Made by a program: the position numbers and the translations under genes. The notes below the pieces were generated by a model. The model saw only the letters and a list, made by a program, of their open reading frames with translations. It searched no databases and had not been told where the DNA came from. This document shows positions 13,195-27,300 of a stretch of 64,000 nt of DNA, one piece after another; the first letter of the stretch is position 1; every line of letters starts with the position of its first letter. The DNA is taken from NCBI RefSeq assembly GCF_000524195.1, contig NW_020170381.1:3417930-3481929 (forward strand), read 5' to 3'. Origin of the DNA: Echinococcus granulosus (Eukaryota; Platyhelminthes; Cestoda; Cyclophyllidea; Taeniidae).

Positions 13195-14252
13195 ATTGAG
13201 ACTTCTCTGATTGCACTAGGGTCAACCCACTCGAAATCTCACCAAAAGTAACAGAGGACTGTATAAGACCAATGCACGCGGGTGCCAAGCCCCGCTGTCA
13301 TGGCCAATAAAAACTGTCCGTGGGCAATTGTCAAGGTCAAAGCGAAGAATTTTAAAAGTTAAAATGCACACCAGCTTTTTAAGACTTATAAGGCAATTTA
13401 TAGCAGTCGAAGTGGCACACAAACTCCACAAGTCAGTTAGAATCAGGTCATTTTTCCAAAGACTATTTTGGTGAAGAAAAATAAACTGGTTATTTTAAAT
13501 AAATTATGGAAATTTTCAGACATTTCACTTATCACTCTTAACCTTCCAGTTATCATAATTACGTTTGATTTCGAAAAAAACATTTGAATGGGATAAATTA
13601 CTGCGTGGTGTTTTGATCACAGAACTTACCCTCATGTAATCCCACTCTGGCTCCCCTAGTCTCCCCGTAGTCGTAACAAGCCGAAGTAGTGCAAAAGAAC
13701 ACTTACTGCAAACACACGAGAGAGCCAAAATGTCACAGCTATGGCCTTCAGGAGCTCATATGCTAATGAAGTTGAATAAAATATCAAATTGCTGCACCTA
13801 CATCCTGGGTGATCTCCAACGGTGGCCATGACTCGCCACCACCAGTGTACTAGGGTATAATACTGCTCCACTGGCGTTAAAATATATCTCTACCTCCTAA
13901 AACCTATTACGAACCCCGTCATTCAGCGCTACTCCTTCAAAACCCCCTCCTTTTGATCAAAAAGTGCTCAATGAGTATTCACTCCAACACCGATACTTGA
14001 AGAGAAAAACCATCATTGTCACGGGATTCCCACCACTCAATCACTGGCCCAAACAATCCCTGGGTTAACCTCAACTTCGGCAGTATTTCATGATACCGCC
14101 CATGTAGTAGTGAAACCACTATTTATAAGCCGATTGTATTGATTTGCACAAAATTTACATGGACACACTTAGATTCCCACAAAACAACGTTAGTACACGA
14201 AGATGACTCAACAAAGTCTTGCCATAATAGAATAGAAAAGCAAGTAAACAAA
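13195..14252. other. Spacer between MCM8 3' end and DYRK 5' end
   Basis: Both flanking genes read leftward, so this 1.06 kb stretch holds the MCM8 3' untranslated region and the DYRK promoter or 5' untranslated region. I see no open frame with family resemblance and no clear promoter element. The spacing gives no sign of a tightly packed trans-spliced operon. Confidence 0.5.
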
Positions 14253-17200
14253 TCAGACGAGACTGTACTGATCCACTCCACGCTTCAGGAGTGCCCCAAT
14301 ATTGTTCAAGTTGTCAATAAGGATGCTCAAAGTGCCGCCTGGGGTACAACGCTGGTAGAGAATGCTATCATCACCAGAGAGACCGATTTGCGCTGCGATG
14401 CCGGCGATCTCCTGAGTCGTAAAGATACGACTCGCACCCGGCCGAGAGGCTTCGCGCTAAACCATTGGCAATTAACATTGAATTCTAGTCCAAAAAAGAT
14501 GAGGGAGGAATGGGGGAGCAGTCACTCACATGCAAAGCAGAAAGGAGACACTTAGTGGCTGCAACACCTGTAGCGGACGCGTTCTTGCGCTTCTTCGTTG
14601 ATACGAAGCTAGCCGAAATGGCACCGTTTAAACCTGGGGACTGGGATGTGCCGTATCCCGTCTCTAACATGAGATCACACACGTCTCGTGCGTCCTAGGG
14701 GGAATTCACAATAGAATTATTACTCATTTATGCGGCGAGTGGGTAGGTGGAGATAAGAAAAGAATTTCTTACCTGTTTAGTAATCTCTTCACGCAGTTCA
14801 GCTCGAGCTCGGGCTGATGACAAACGGATGAGCGACTCCAATTGACGAATTGTCACCTGAAATAGGTCGTTGTCCTCTATCTTACGCTTTCGCAACTTGA
14901 GATAAAAATCGTGGATAAACTGAGCTGCCTCCTGAGTCAACCTTAGATACGTGAAAAGAGGTGTCACAGACCAGTACAGTGTAATATTGAAATAATACCC
15001 AACACCAGGTGACCAAAAATTTATGTATATTTAGGAATAGTAGGACTGCAATGACTTGCTATCACTTGCTGGGACTTCTAAAATGCGGTCGTTTATCTAC
15101 ACTAGCTATGCGTCAATCTATCAGTACGTTGTCTCTTATTTCAGTCTCTACCGTTTTCCTCCTATTTTGAATCCTCATTTCATGAAATGCCGTTTGATCC
15201 TAATGAATGTGATTTAAGCATGTCTGCTTTACGATCCGAGTTTGGCTCAGCCCCAAAACTTGTTGTATTGCATCTGGAGAAGGTGCGATGGCAAAATCTA
15301 TTGTCCAGAGAGTATTTAAAAGGCCGATTCTGTTACGAATCGCTCAGGGAGGAGTGTATCGTATTCAAAAAATCTCCTACTCTAGGTCATTAGGAAGACT
15401 ACATTAGTTAGAGACTAGGGTGTCGATAACTTTCAGTAGAGATTAAAGGGGGTGATGAAACGGTTTGCTTACAGCTGAACCAACTGAGAAGCGAAGATTG
15501 AGATGGGTCCTGTGCCACGCATTGAAAGTCGATCGCAAGCTTTAAAGATTGCTCATTTGTTCGCTTATTTTACATACGTTATTTGCTGCCTAAGGAATGG
15601 TGAGAAATGGGTCTAAAATTCAACCACTTCTACGGCACGCATTATTGCAACCCCACGAGACTGCTTTGCGTGCGACAGGCTGCAGGCAGTGTTCTACTGT
15701 AAATTTTTCACTAACTAAAGGCCAAGTGGCGGTTACGGCTGAGATCTATATATCCACTTGATTAAACCTAAGGACAAATCCACCTTCGGAAGCATCCAGG
15801 ACTATTCAGTCAGCATTGGTGAGTCTTATCTCAGTTTTACAAAAAAGTACAAGACCTCGTACACAACAAAACAAAAACTGGCCTCTAAGATTTGCATTTC
15901 ATGATGAGATAGGAGGAAGTGCTGTCCCATTGTCGCCTTTCATTGACATTAGCCAATCACATGCCAAATAGACAGTTAGGGAAAAAAATTGAGGCGGAAA
16001 CGAAAGTAACCAGAGCTAGGTTGTTTGCTCCTAGAGACAAAATAGTCCATAAAAGTGGGATTTGCGGCAAAATCTAGTCTCTTTAAGAATGGGTCATAAA
16101 ATGCAATAGTGATTGCTAAAAGGATAGCTTGAGAGGTTTACTGTAGTTATTTAATTTTTAGTAATGGAAGAAAACAAGAACTTTGGCTGCCTTATAGTTT
16201 CACTTATTTCAAAAGCTTTCAGCACTTATTTCAGTTGATAGCTATTTGATGCCTCCGATTGCAACAAAACAAGTCTAAAAATACTCATTTTCAAAGCATT
16301 CCCAAGGATAGATAAAGGCAGCGTCAATTTGCTCTGTGGCTAAACAATTAACCAAGTGGACATACCCTATGTACACAAAAAACTGCTACTAGCATTGCAT
16401 GGGTTGAACAACGACTGACCTAGGGTGAACATAGGCCCTTGCATAGGTGATGTACTTTCGAAGGAGGTGAGGAGGGATGAGTCGTCGGTTGCTAGTTCCA
16501 ATGCGTAAACGGTTCTCAAGGGGCAAATTGTCGCAATTTGCACCGCTGTCAGATTCATTCAGAGTGACAGAGAAGTTTATGGTATCGATGCCGTCCCCTT
16601 TCATACGCTGGCCCATGTGTAGCGCCAGAACGTGCTCTGATAAACGTCGGTCGAGGTTCTCGGATGGCCGATCCGGCAAAATGAAGATCAAATCGAATCT
16701 AGGGGTGAGCCAACATTTCAAAAGGTCTAGAACTCACTAGACAGTTGACATCTTAGCCACTTTGCTAGTCAAAAACCAATGTCTCTGTGTATGCGTTAGT
16801 ATAAAGCTATGCCAGATTGAAAAACCAGGTAATATCCAGGATAATTGAAAACACGAATTAACAGGAGAATACCATCAGATTTAAAACTAGCCGAATACGA
16901 AATCAGACCAGTAATCCACGCCCACGGGTTTTATCAAAGAGGAAGATAGAAATGAAAAGTTACCGTGAGATGAGAGATCTTGAAATGCGAACATTTTCGT
17001 AGATGGTCTTGGAGGAGTCGTAATGCCCAACAACAGGGTTAGCAGCAGCAAGGACAGAAGTGCGAGCTGCCAAATTGCAGACGTAGCCACCACGCGCCAC
17101 AGAAACTGTCTGCTGCTCCAAGACTTCCAGAAGTGCCGCCGGATCGCAAGAGATCTTATCAAACTCGTCGATGCAGCAGATGCCCTGGAGGGTATCGTTT

Positions 17201-19595
17201 CATGGTATGTAGGCAATAAGACAGATGGAGAAAGGCGCTATCATATCTCAACCCATTGAGGAGTGCTAAAAACTCACAGCTCATGTGCAAGTAAGAATGA
17301 ACGAGAGGCTACCTGATCAGCGAGTACAAGAGCTCCTGCCTCCAGGCCGAAGGACGAATTGTCTCGACAGGCACTCACCGTCAGACCGGCAGCTGATGTG
17401 GTGTTGCCGCAAACGTAGACAGCTCGAGGCGCCACACTGGCGGCTGCCCTTAGCAACTGACTTTTTCCAATGCCCGGATCACCTAAGATATTTAGGAAAT
17501 AACATCTGACCATCAATACAACAGACTTTTGATATTGAATAATGTAAAATATGCGAACAGTAACCGGTAACCAGATACACCCCACTCTCCTTGGAATCAG
17601 ATTGAAATGGCTCGTCAAAACGGAAAATGCACTCAACAATAAAAAAGGACTAGTTACCCACGAGGAGAACGTGTGAGGAACAACGCCGTACAAATGCATC
17701 CTCACTAATCGTCAAGGCACCAGGTGGGGCTGTTGCAATCTCTACGCTCAAGGTATCGCTGACCCTCTCGCCCTCGTCATCCGAGGACATAGATAAGTCT
17801 GGGGACTTCTCACCGGTTTTTTGTGAAGATTGCACCCGGAGACCCCAAGAATTTGCCGATCCACCGAAAGCGGCTAGCAAAATGGCCATCTTGACAAGTT
17901 CTCGACCGCAGATTGAGGGACAGAAGGAAGTAATGAGAAGGTTGAAGAGATTTGACTCCTCTGCAATTCCGCGAATTGCATATAGGTCACTTACTGAAAA
18001 GTGAGCATCTGAGGAATAGAAATGCGGGGATGCATTTTAGGTGCGCAGAAAAGCAGAAAACCCATGAAGCTACTGACAAGATAGGAAATATTACCCGCAA
18101 TTTGGATGTCATTCACACTACTCAGGTTCTTCGCAGCAATTTCCTCGTTGGTGCAAGAATCCTGATGCCGAGTAGTGAGGCATTGTGTTACTTTGGTACA
18201 GTCACTGCCTTCGCCCGCACGGCTAAAGATTCTCGTCAGATTGTTCACGCGTAGGCAGAGGTTGAAAACATTGGTCCTACTGCCAGACGCCTCCTGTGTA
18301 GAACTGAATGGACGGCGAACCCCAGCAGAATAAAGGGAGGTAGCATCGGAGGTGGCTGAAAGGAGACTAACTATGCCGCAAACGTGGACGAAATCACCAG
18401 GTACACAGGCGTCAACAAGGTCTCGATCAACGAAACAGATGAGGTTATGTGGAACCCGGCCAGTCGTTGACTGATGGTTCGAACAATTTTCATCTTCATC
18501 AGATTCTTGTAGGAGCACTATCTGAGTAAGGGATGTATTAAAATTTGTTTAAATTCAAATAACTTGAGGAGGCATCCGATAACAAATAAGACCTACTTGC
18601 GTATCGATGACTAGTGTGGATGGTGAAGAGAAGAAAGGATAAAATATTTTTGAACGACAACCTTTTGTCGGACACTTTGTCGGATTAACAAAACACCCGG
18701 TCTCTTCAAGCACTACAACCTGTTCACTTTCACAAAGTGCACACCGAAAGCAGAGTCTGCAACAAAGTGGTCGAATCTGTAATTCTAAAAAATGCGCAAA
18801 AGTTACAACAAGAGCTCACCGATCCAAGTCTAGCAACTGTTGCACGAAGAGAGACAAGATTTCCAAGATGATGTGCTCTCAAACTGCGCATCGGAATTAA
18901 GAGATGATGATTCACTAAACGGGCAGCTATGTAAGGCAGCTTCGCTTCCTCATTAGGACTAACTACAATAAAACCGAAGACAAACTGTGATGAATGACTC
19001 TGATAAGCAAATAAAAGTTGAAATCACTAACAAGGATCTGCATAGATACCATACAACTTTTTGGTGGCTACCGTATGAACGGCGAGCCCAAGCGATGAGA
19101 GTAGCTGTTTGGCGTCAAACATCTGCTTGGCGTCGGGTTCAGGAGGCCAGCCAGATATCTCTCTTGCCAACAACGATGACGATTTAAGCGATTCAAAGTC
19201 AACGTTAATGCATGAACACTCTTCCACAGCTGTCCAATTGATTTGGGAGAATGTAGGAGTGGTATCGGGTGTCTCCGAGAGACACTCTGTTTCAATGAAG
19301 TCGACAAGAATCTGTGCAAATATGCGAGTAATCAAGGGCTTACTTTGGTATATTTTGCCGCAGTGCTGTCAGACTCAAAGGTTAACCCTGGAAAGTATAA
19401 CAGCCACCCAGGATACGGGGAGGATTTAGGACATGCAGCAAGTAAAACTGGTTCCTTATTCAAAACAGATGGACCATCCAGAACCAAAGATGAATTGGTG
19501 CTCGGCCTACAAACTTGCGTAGAGTTGGAAGAGCCCCTATAGACGCCGCGACGGCGAAGACGCCAAAAGTTGCTCCTTTTGCTCGAGTTTGGCTT
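14253..19595 (-). CDS. MCM8: MCM8 DNA helicase
   Basis: Twelve exons: 19595-19344, 19311-19050, 18962-18820, 18776-18597, 18521-18095, 17993-17658, 17482-17313, 17184-16964, 16698-16420, 14941-14773, 14694-14530 and 14456-14253. Phases close, giving about 935 residues from the open frame (human is 840). MCM8 works with MCM9 in homologous recombination and crosslink repair. Seen in order: N-terminal Arg-rich segment and GWLLYFPG (like human GWKLYF); ILVDF; zinc-site cysteines in [11 protein letters not shown] and CPTKGC (about 220-279); GRVPHNL; Walker [10 protein letters not shown] (about 534); [13 protein letters not shown]; Walker B CCIDEFDK (about 594); [15 protein letters not shown] and NPVVGHY; arginine finger SRFDLIF (about 663); lid [21 protein letters not shown]-terminal winged-helix-like IAAQIGLSG...[20 protein letters not shown] and NPVxGHY point to MCM8 rather than MCM9 or MCM2-7. 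No in-frame Met lies in the first traced exon, so a short upstream exon is missing. Intron 1 is 32 bases. Confidence 0.93.
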
Positions 19596-22500
19596 TCAAT
19601 AAAAAAGCATTATTTACGGGAAGCACACATCCGGTGTATAAAATCAGTGAGCTACTGAGACTATACAAGGTTTCAACATTCAGCACACACGACCATGCAA
19701 AGACAAAACAGCATGCGAGAGCACCTGCAAACATCGGGAGCATACAAGGTGAGCATCTTTAATACATTAGATGAGACCTCAGCGGATAATGTGCATCTGC
19801 CGCTCTCTACCAGAAAGAAACGACAGCAGCTCAGGCTGTCGGCTCATAAAGTAGCATCCAAACCATTGCTTTTACTTTCAATGAAATCAGACTTAAATAA
19901 CTAAGGGATACGCAACCATTTTGCATACAGAAAATAACTTTGAAGCAAAAAAGTTGTTTAAGACATTTGGACACCGAATGTGCACCAAATTACCCCATAA
20001 TGGCTCACCATAATAAAACATCAAATACCCAGACACGATGTTTGTGTTATCGAGACGGCAGCCAACCAAACACAAGAAGAACGGATCCATTTTAGCAGCA
20101 TTAAACAAACTTGTGCATTGGAGTCCAGGGCTTAGTTGCGAGTTTATTCAGTTTAAAAATCTATTACATTAATTGGTTCTTTTAAAGAAGTGCGGGAAAG
20201 ATCAGACTTTACGTCTTTTAAACTACTGATTGCTGTAGTATCTCATCACACTGTGTCAAATTTGCAATGATAATTCCAGGTAAATATTGTATACTCTGCA
20301 TGTTTAAGCAAGCCATGTTTTTGACTCGAGTCCCTATGGCAGCTACCCGTATCTACGTTGCCAAAAAAGGTCCAGTGACTTAATTTTTCTTTTAACTGTG
20401 GGTCAATCAATCCCGACACTCCAGACCACGCAGACTGTACTTCCACTCTGTGACACAGCCCTCGTATCACGCCACCGACTTCCTGGCCGTCTTGCACACC
20501 AGCAGCACATATTCCTTTATGATACAGTGGCTTATTACACCTTTGAAAGGCCCTGGGCGCTACATCAGTTGGGGCGACATGCAGACATAGGGTCTCTTCT
20601 GCGCTGCTAATGCCAGCAGTGGGTTTGTAAATCTGTGAAAGTATTTAATGGCTTGGTCAAGAATGACTTCCACCTTCTCCAATTACCCTGACCCTACGTT
20701 ATGTAAGCAGGCTATTGACATCTGAAGCGACACCAGACTTGAACAGCTTGGAAAAGCTCATTATGGAGTTGTAAACGGTACTTAGAATAACGACGTTAAC
20801 TACGAGAAGTGACATTTCCACGTGCCTACCAGCTGAGCGGAACTCAAGTAGACAGGTGGGCAGGGTGCACCAGAATGGAGACAGAGCCAGGAGAGAGATG
20901 AAGAACACTGACCTCACCAAGTTGTTTCAAATCCTTTTGTATCTTCAATGGTCCCGCTTTTAGTTTAATACTCTTAGGGGCCAGAGATTGGAAACTAAAT
21001 CGTCCTCATTGTAAAGCAGTACGAAGACAGTACACTCCTCCCTAACCGCGAGTTCAAAGACTAAAAGGTAACGAAAACCCAGACATCTTCTCACATATAA
21101 GAAAATTCCCCACCCTGAAGTGCAAAGTGTGATGTGATTGAGAACGCAAATTGACTGGGGAGAGTCAATGTAGTGATCCAATACTTTGATCATATTAGCC
21201 TATTCAAGCACTGCAGTCTTAGTAGACTGTACTTTTACTCCGAAACGCGGTCCTTGGGGCACGCTAATAGTCTCCCAGCTCTTCCGAGTTTTAGTAACAC
21301 ACATCCTTCCATGCTACTTTGGCATAGGATGAATTTGGGGCTTTACTAAATCCCACAACTAACTTAGCATAGATTCCATTGTTCTTCGATTTCAGAATCA
21401 TTCCGTAGTCACCACCCAAACGTACTGCACTGTGATTACAACTAAAAAACAGTACAAAAGACCATAGAACACCACACGTTCTAAGTTCCCTATTATTCTT
21501 TTACTCCGATGGGAAAAAAAACATCAACTGAAGACAGCGTAAAGTGCCAAATGAACATGAGGTATGCGCCCCGTTTCGAGATTGACTAACAAACTCAGCC
21601 TTTTGCTCACAAAGCGATTTAATGCCAGCGGTTAGGATACCTTGTCTCACTGACCCCTCGATGAACGGCAAATAGGAGTTGGCTAACTCAAATTAGCCAC
21701 ATTTAAATAAGGAATAGGCTAGATTTCACAATAAATGTTTCATATCGAAAGGCGATGACTACTGCGTGACCGACATCGCTTGGTGCCTTTTTTGTTTTTA
21801 TTATCGAGTATCCCTAGGCCGCTTCGATACGCATCAAAGTAGTCAGTCAAGAGTGCTACTATACTCTGAGAACCAGAAAACTCACCCAAACTGATAGCGC
21901 GCTATTTGTAAGGCTCCAGGTGGATTGTGCGTAGGCTGACGTTCGGGTCTACCGTCTGAATGCACGCACACGGACCAATCGTGAGGATAGCGACAAGGGC
22001 ACGAATGCTGTGGCCCCGACGTGCCCTCAACCAGGAGAAATGGGTGACAGTGGGCGAATGACAACGGACCTAGACACGTCGTCGGTCGTGTCTGGTTATC
22101 CTCACTTGGACATGGATTCCCCTTCCCTCCCCAATCGACTTCGGAGGACAACAGCATTTCCGAGTATGGATGCTCTCGCCAAAAGCCGTTGACTTCACGG
22201 CCCCTGACAGGGCAGTGTGAGACGACATAGCTACTTTAGTGCTGTCACCTAAACCTACGTCGGCTGCACACCTAACTACCGAGATATGGGAGAACAACAC
22301 CCAGAAAACACAAATAGATTGAGAGACCAAAAATGACTCCCAAAAGAGTCTTGAAAGACCCCCCACGAGTCTCGTATAGACCCTACAATGGCCTAGTTTC
22401 ATCGGTCAAGTCTATCACCCAAAACGGCTACCAGATCATTAAAAGCCCGTTGACTTGACTTCTACATTACTCGGTATGCTTGTGTAGCTATATCATTAAT

Positions 22501-24343
22501 TTACTGACGGAAACAATGCCAGATTAACAAACCATACTGTTTCAACACACTTCGATGCATCTCCATCGCACTAAGTGCGTGGACAACCAACCACCCGAGA
22601 GAGAGGGGATGTACAGACATGGCGTCGGCTTATAAACGGAACAGCTATTGGTTACCATGATACACTCAAAACTGGTTAAAACAAAGCATTACTTTCGTCA
22701 GTATCTGTAATTGAACTTGACTGACGTTTAAAATTTTCAGAAGAAAATATTTTCTTCTTTCAAAATATCTTGTTTCATAAGTTTGAGAAAGTTGAAGAGT
22801 AGGTCGGTGAACTCGAGCACAGGGAATTATTTTCAGGAAGAAAAAAGTATACCTATTCATGCACACCACACCGTTCATTTATGGAATTCTAATCAAACGC
22901 AAGATAAAATAGAATCCTGAGTAAACCTTATACAAGTTTATTAAAACTTAAGTGGATGGAAGAAATAACTACTTTCTGGGTTCCTAGACTGAAACGTGTA
23001 TTCTCACAAAATTTTCTGCTGATAAATCACTACGTTTGATGAGATGGTATGCTGGATCATTCTAAAATACACGAGTCATGAACTCAGTAACCTACCCGAC
23101 GGGAATTGACACCACTATTGAACCGTACCTAGCACACCTCCCCACCTGTGGGAGATTTAACTGAAACGACAGGGCCAAGACGCCACCAGAGCTCCTTTAG
23201 CCTCCCCCAAGCCAAAGTGGCATAGGATTACCTGAATTACTAACTAAAGACTATTCGCATAGCCGTAGCCCACGACGCAGAGTGAAGTACAACCTGCGGT
23301 GTGTGAAGTACCCGCGTAGCTGAGCTGGGTATTAGATCACCGCACCGCATTAATGGAACTTAAAGACCTACTACCGTACAGAATAGCAGCTACCAACTGC
23401 AGAGCGCACAAGCACTCACCATATCCACGCCTCTGAATTCACCAAAAAGAACCAACTCAAAGGAAGACGTGACTGCTACCAGACGCGAAGTGATCACTCC
23501 AGGTAGACTTTTAGGAGGACAATAAATGCACCTCCCGGTTACCAGGATCGCTTGAGACCCTATACGATTTATTTCTTGAGGCGGTTTTAGCATTTTGGAT
23601 GTCATTAGGCATTCGATTTGAGTGGCTGTTAATGGATCAACTAATGGTATTAACAAAACGCTTTATTTGTTGTAAATACGTACGCAAATCGATTCGTTGG
23701 CATGAAGCAACACAATCGATGAAAAGAAGACACCTGAAATAAAAAAACACTTTATTATAGCAAGTAAGCCGAACCACTGAAAGTAAAATACTCCAGCTTA
23801 TCACTTAAAAATCATTTTTACACATGAGGCAATCAAAGAACATCCACTGTTTTAAAAGTAAACATATGGGAGCGCATTACTGATTTTAAGCAGATGTCAC
23901 ATGAAACATAATTTGTGTTCGCGTATACTAAACCAACTTTGTGCTAATTCATGGAAGTTCACGCATCTTCAAAATATTAAACAAAACCCACGGATTACTG
24001 AAGCTCTTGGTGGCGGAATAAACATTTGAGATGAAAATCCACGGGAATGAAGTGAAGATGTACATGAAAAACGAACTTTAAACGAAACCAACGCCCCAAT
24101 ATGGCAAGTACGCAGAGCCACCTAATGGGTCGCATGATGAATACTCAGTACTTCAAGAATGCTGCCCGATTACGCATGGATAAATAAAATCTATGGAAAA
24201 AAGTGTACAAACCACTTTGGTTATCATAGGGCATATTGGTGAGGATTTTCCGTGCGGTATATTGAGTAAGAAAATTAGCAAAACCCAGTCAATAAACTTT
24301 TAAAAATATACTCCAAGATGCAATTTAACTCACGATGAGGGCG
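19596..24343. other. Intergenic region, no gene recognised
   Basis: This 4.7 kb lies between the MCM8 5' end and the ZC3H14 stop. The unresolved MCM8 first exon should be within the first few hundred bases. Patches near 20400-20600, 21900-22280 and 23080-23360 are visibly richer in G+C than their surroundings and may be old mobile-element remnants, but they match neither repeat family described here. A TTTATT (AATAAA on the minus strand) at 23751-23756 may be a distal polyadenylation signal for ZC3H14. No open frame resembles a known protein. Confidence 0.5.
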
Positions 24344-27300
24344 TTAACTGGAGATTTCAGTTGACACCGGCTGTGCAGGAATTGGGGTTGCGGCGGTGGT
24401 GGTTCGAATTATGTTCTCCGATGAGGAGGAGGACATTTTCTTTGTAGCAGTGGTGGGAGCAGCAGCGCAAGTAGCAGACTTCCCCGGGGCAACCCACTTG
24501 AGTTTATTTGAGGGCACGGGCACAGTCAAGGGGCCGACCTTAGCTCCCGCAGCCGGTATGGGGTGCGCGAAGGGGCAGGTGGTACCTCTGTTCAAGCACG
24601 TCGCGCCGAAGCGACACACAGGCGTAGGAGGATGATAGAAGGGACAAGTGCCCACGGGTAGCTTACAGTGAGGGAAGTAGCGACACACAACTTTCGGGGT
24701 GAGTGGTGAGACAGTGGCATCTGTTATTAAGAGACAAAGTGGTAGATGCTGTTAGAACAGTAAACTACTTGAGCTTCTAATTTTAGTTGAATTTGTATGC
24801 TAATTTAGGGGTAGGTAATACTAGCTTTGTGGCAAAACTGATCTGAGCGGATAAATCCTTTGAAACTGATCAACCTTTGTTTTAATCATATTTACATACA
24901 AAAGCCTTTGCCTGTTTTTGTTAATAAATAGATAATAAAGGCCTAGAAATAAATTACATTTTTTCGCAGATTATGACGCATTCAACTCTAAGCCTTTACT
25001 GCATTATATCCAGTTTATATCATATAAAAGGCAGCACATTTAAATTAGTAATAAAAAAGATTCGAAAGCCAAATGACAGGATCGAATTTTACCAAAATAA
25101 CAATCACATGAAGCGTAGGATAGAGCTGTCAAGCGATTACCCTGCCAAAAACATATTCACCTAAGCTCATTTCAAAATAAAGCAAACGAATTTGAAATTT
25201 GAAGATAAAAAGCCGCGAAGAATGAAAACGATAAATACCCTGTCCTGCGTGAGAAAATGCACAGCCAGGTCGAGAGCATTGGGCACCATAGCGACAAGGG
25301 GGGTGAATGTAAAGGCAACGATCACCAAATCTGCATGAAGGGAAGGCCTTGCACTCCTCCTTGGGGTGAATGTACTGGCAATTCCCCTGGTTGCGGCAAT
25401 TAGGCCAATATTTGCACCGCTGAAGGGAGCTAAAGTAGTAAGCAACAAGTATAAAAATTAATAGGGCGAGTTTTGATGGGTACACAAGTCACAGATATGA
25501 AAAAAAAGCACGTAGAACTGTGCAAACTAGTTCTTTAAAAGTTTATTAAGAGTCTACCTATTTACCTTGAACGTTTCAGGAGTGAGCAAGCCGCCTACGT
25601 TGGTTATGCTTACTTTAACAAAAATGTAGATTGAACAACTCAGAAATCATAATACTTCCGAGAAGCGCTGCCTGCTATTATAGCTAAAATTAACTTAAGA
25701 GATTCATGCCGATTGAATGCGAATTTGATTATGCTGCCTATATTTCGCCACTACCTCGAGCATCAACGGCATTTAGCACTAGTTGGAAAGTCGCAAACGT
25801 TTTGTGCTTTGTAGTACCAAGTTGTCAGCGAGATCTTTTATGATGAATGCGCAAATAACAAAATGGGAGACGCAGAGTCTCACCTGGGGATAGCGCTTCT
25901 GCCAGGTTTCTTGTCCTCTGATTTCCCATCACCTTCCCTCTCAAAAGCAAAGACGTCATTGGCACTACTAACAATGCCCTCTCCCCCTTCCTCCTCCTCA
26001 TCCTCCCCAAAGGAATCGCCGAGGATGATCTGCATGCGGGGCGACTTGACTTTAGACTTCTTGGCAATGAGGATTTCACGAGCGTCAAGCATTTCGACGT
26101 TGTTGGATGTGTCGGTGATGGGCGCAACTACTCGTGGTCCCAGTCGCGATTTCACACTAGGCTTCAACAGCAACGGCTCCTCACCCATGGTCACAACGAA
26201 TCGCGTCATCTTCGTCGGCACCTCCGCCTCCTCTGCCTCATTTACATCCCCCTTCGTCCTCTCCTGAGGTATAGCAGCAACCTCCGATCTAGAAGAAAGA
26301 AAGGAATCCCTCCAATGTCATTTAAAGAGGAATCTCACCATGCAAGCCGAAATTTAAATACATAGGTACCTTTAAAAAAGACAAAAAGCTTCGTTTTACA
26401 AAGGTGCCACACAATTGAAAACAAGATGAAAATAAGAATATCAAGATCCGCTTAAAGAGTTAGGAAGTATTAGTGAGAATGATTCATCGCATGCCATAAA
26501 CTAATTACAGCCCAAGTTTTTGTAACATTTGTTTGTAGTAATGTTTAATTGTGGGCCGATATGATATTATTACAAAAGAATAGTCTGATATACGTGGTTA
26601 GTTAATGTGTGAATAATGCATGAATGTACGATAAATGCGGTAACATTAATTACCAAACAGATAAAACTGGTTTTTAATAAAACTCTTATAAGGTCATCAA
26701 CTAAAAAAAGAACTGTTTTTTAAAAAATGAGGAGGAATAAGGTAAGGTTTCTCACTTTTCAATAGTCCGCTTCTGTCCGCGAACAACGGCAGCAGGTCGT
26801 TCTTGAGCTTGAGCAGTGCTGGCTCGAGCCTCATTCATTGCACGTTTCAAGAGCATGCCACCAACGGCTGCTGAACTAGCTGTCGTATTGGTGCTCGACT
26901 GCGCTGATGGAGCATTTGTTGAAACCTAAAGCATCGGGGATGTATACGTAAAGCGTACTGCCACATGGAACACACGCCACAAACGTCATGAGTACTTTGT
27001 TAGTTTATAGTAAGTGGTTACAAAACATCGTGCTGCAAAATGATTGTTTGAGCCCAAAAAAGGAAATACATGAAAGTATTGTAGATCTGGAGATAATCAT
27101 ATTTTTAGCTTATGAGAAGCACGGCTTTACTAGGACAAAACAGAGGGCTGTGATGATGAAGTTCTACTAAGAACTTGATTTCGAACATATCAAGTAGTCA
27201 GTAAACTTCTCAAAGCATTGAATGTGAGAATAAATTACCTACGACGGAATATAACGCCTAGGATTTACCTTAACGACGGAGCGGACAGCTGGAAGCTCTT

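Noticed and set aside
16477..16740. 87-codon + strand frame
   Set aside because: It is antisense to the MCM8 exon 16420-16698, where the minus-strand frame carries the arginine-finger region.
21882..22402. Overlapping open frames on both strands in a G+C-richer patch
   Set aside because: Openness in several frames at once reflects composition. No reverse-transcriptase or transposase motif was seen, so no gene is called.
26988..27170. 60-codon + strand frame
   Set aside because: It falls inside a ZC3H14 intron on the antisense strand, with no resemblance to any family.
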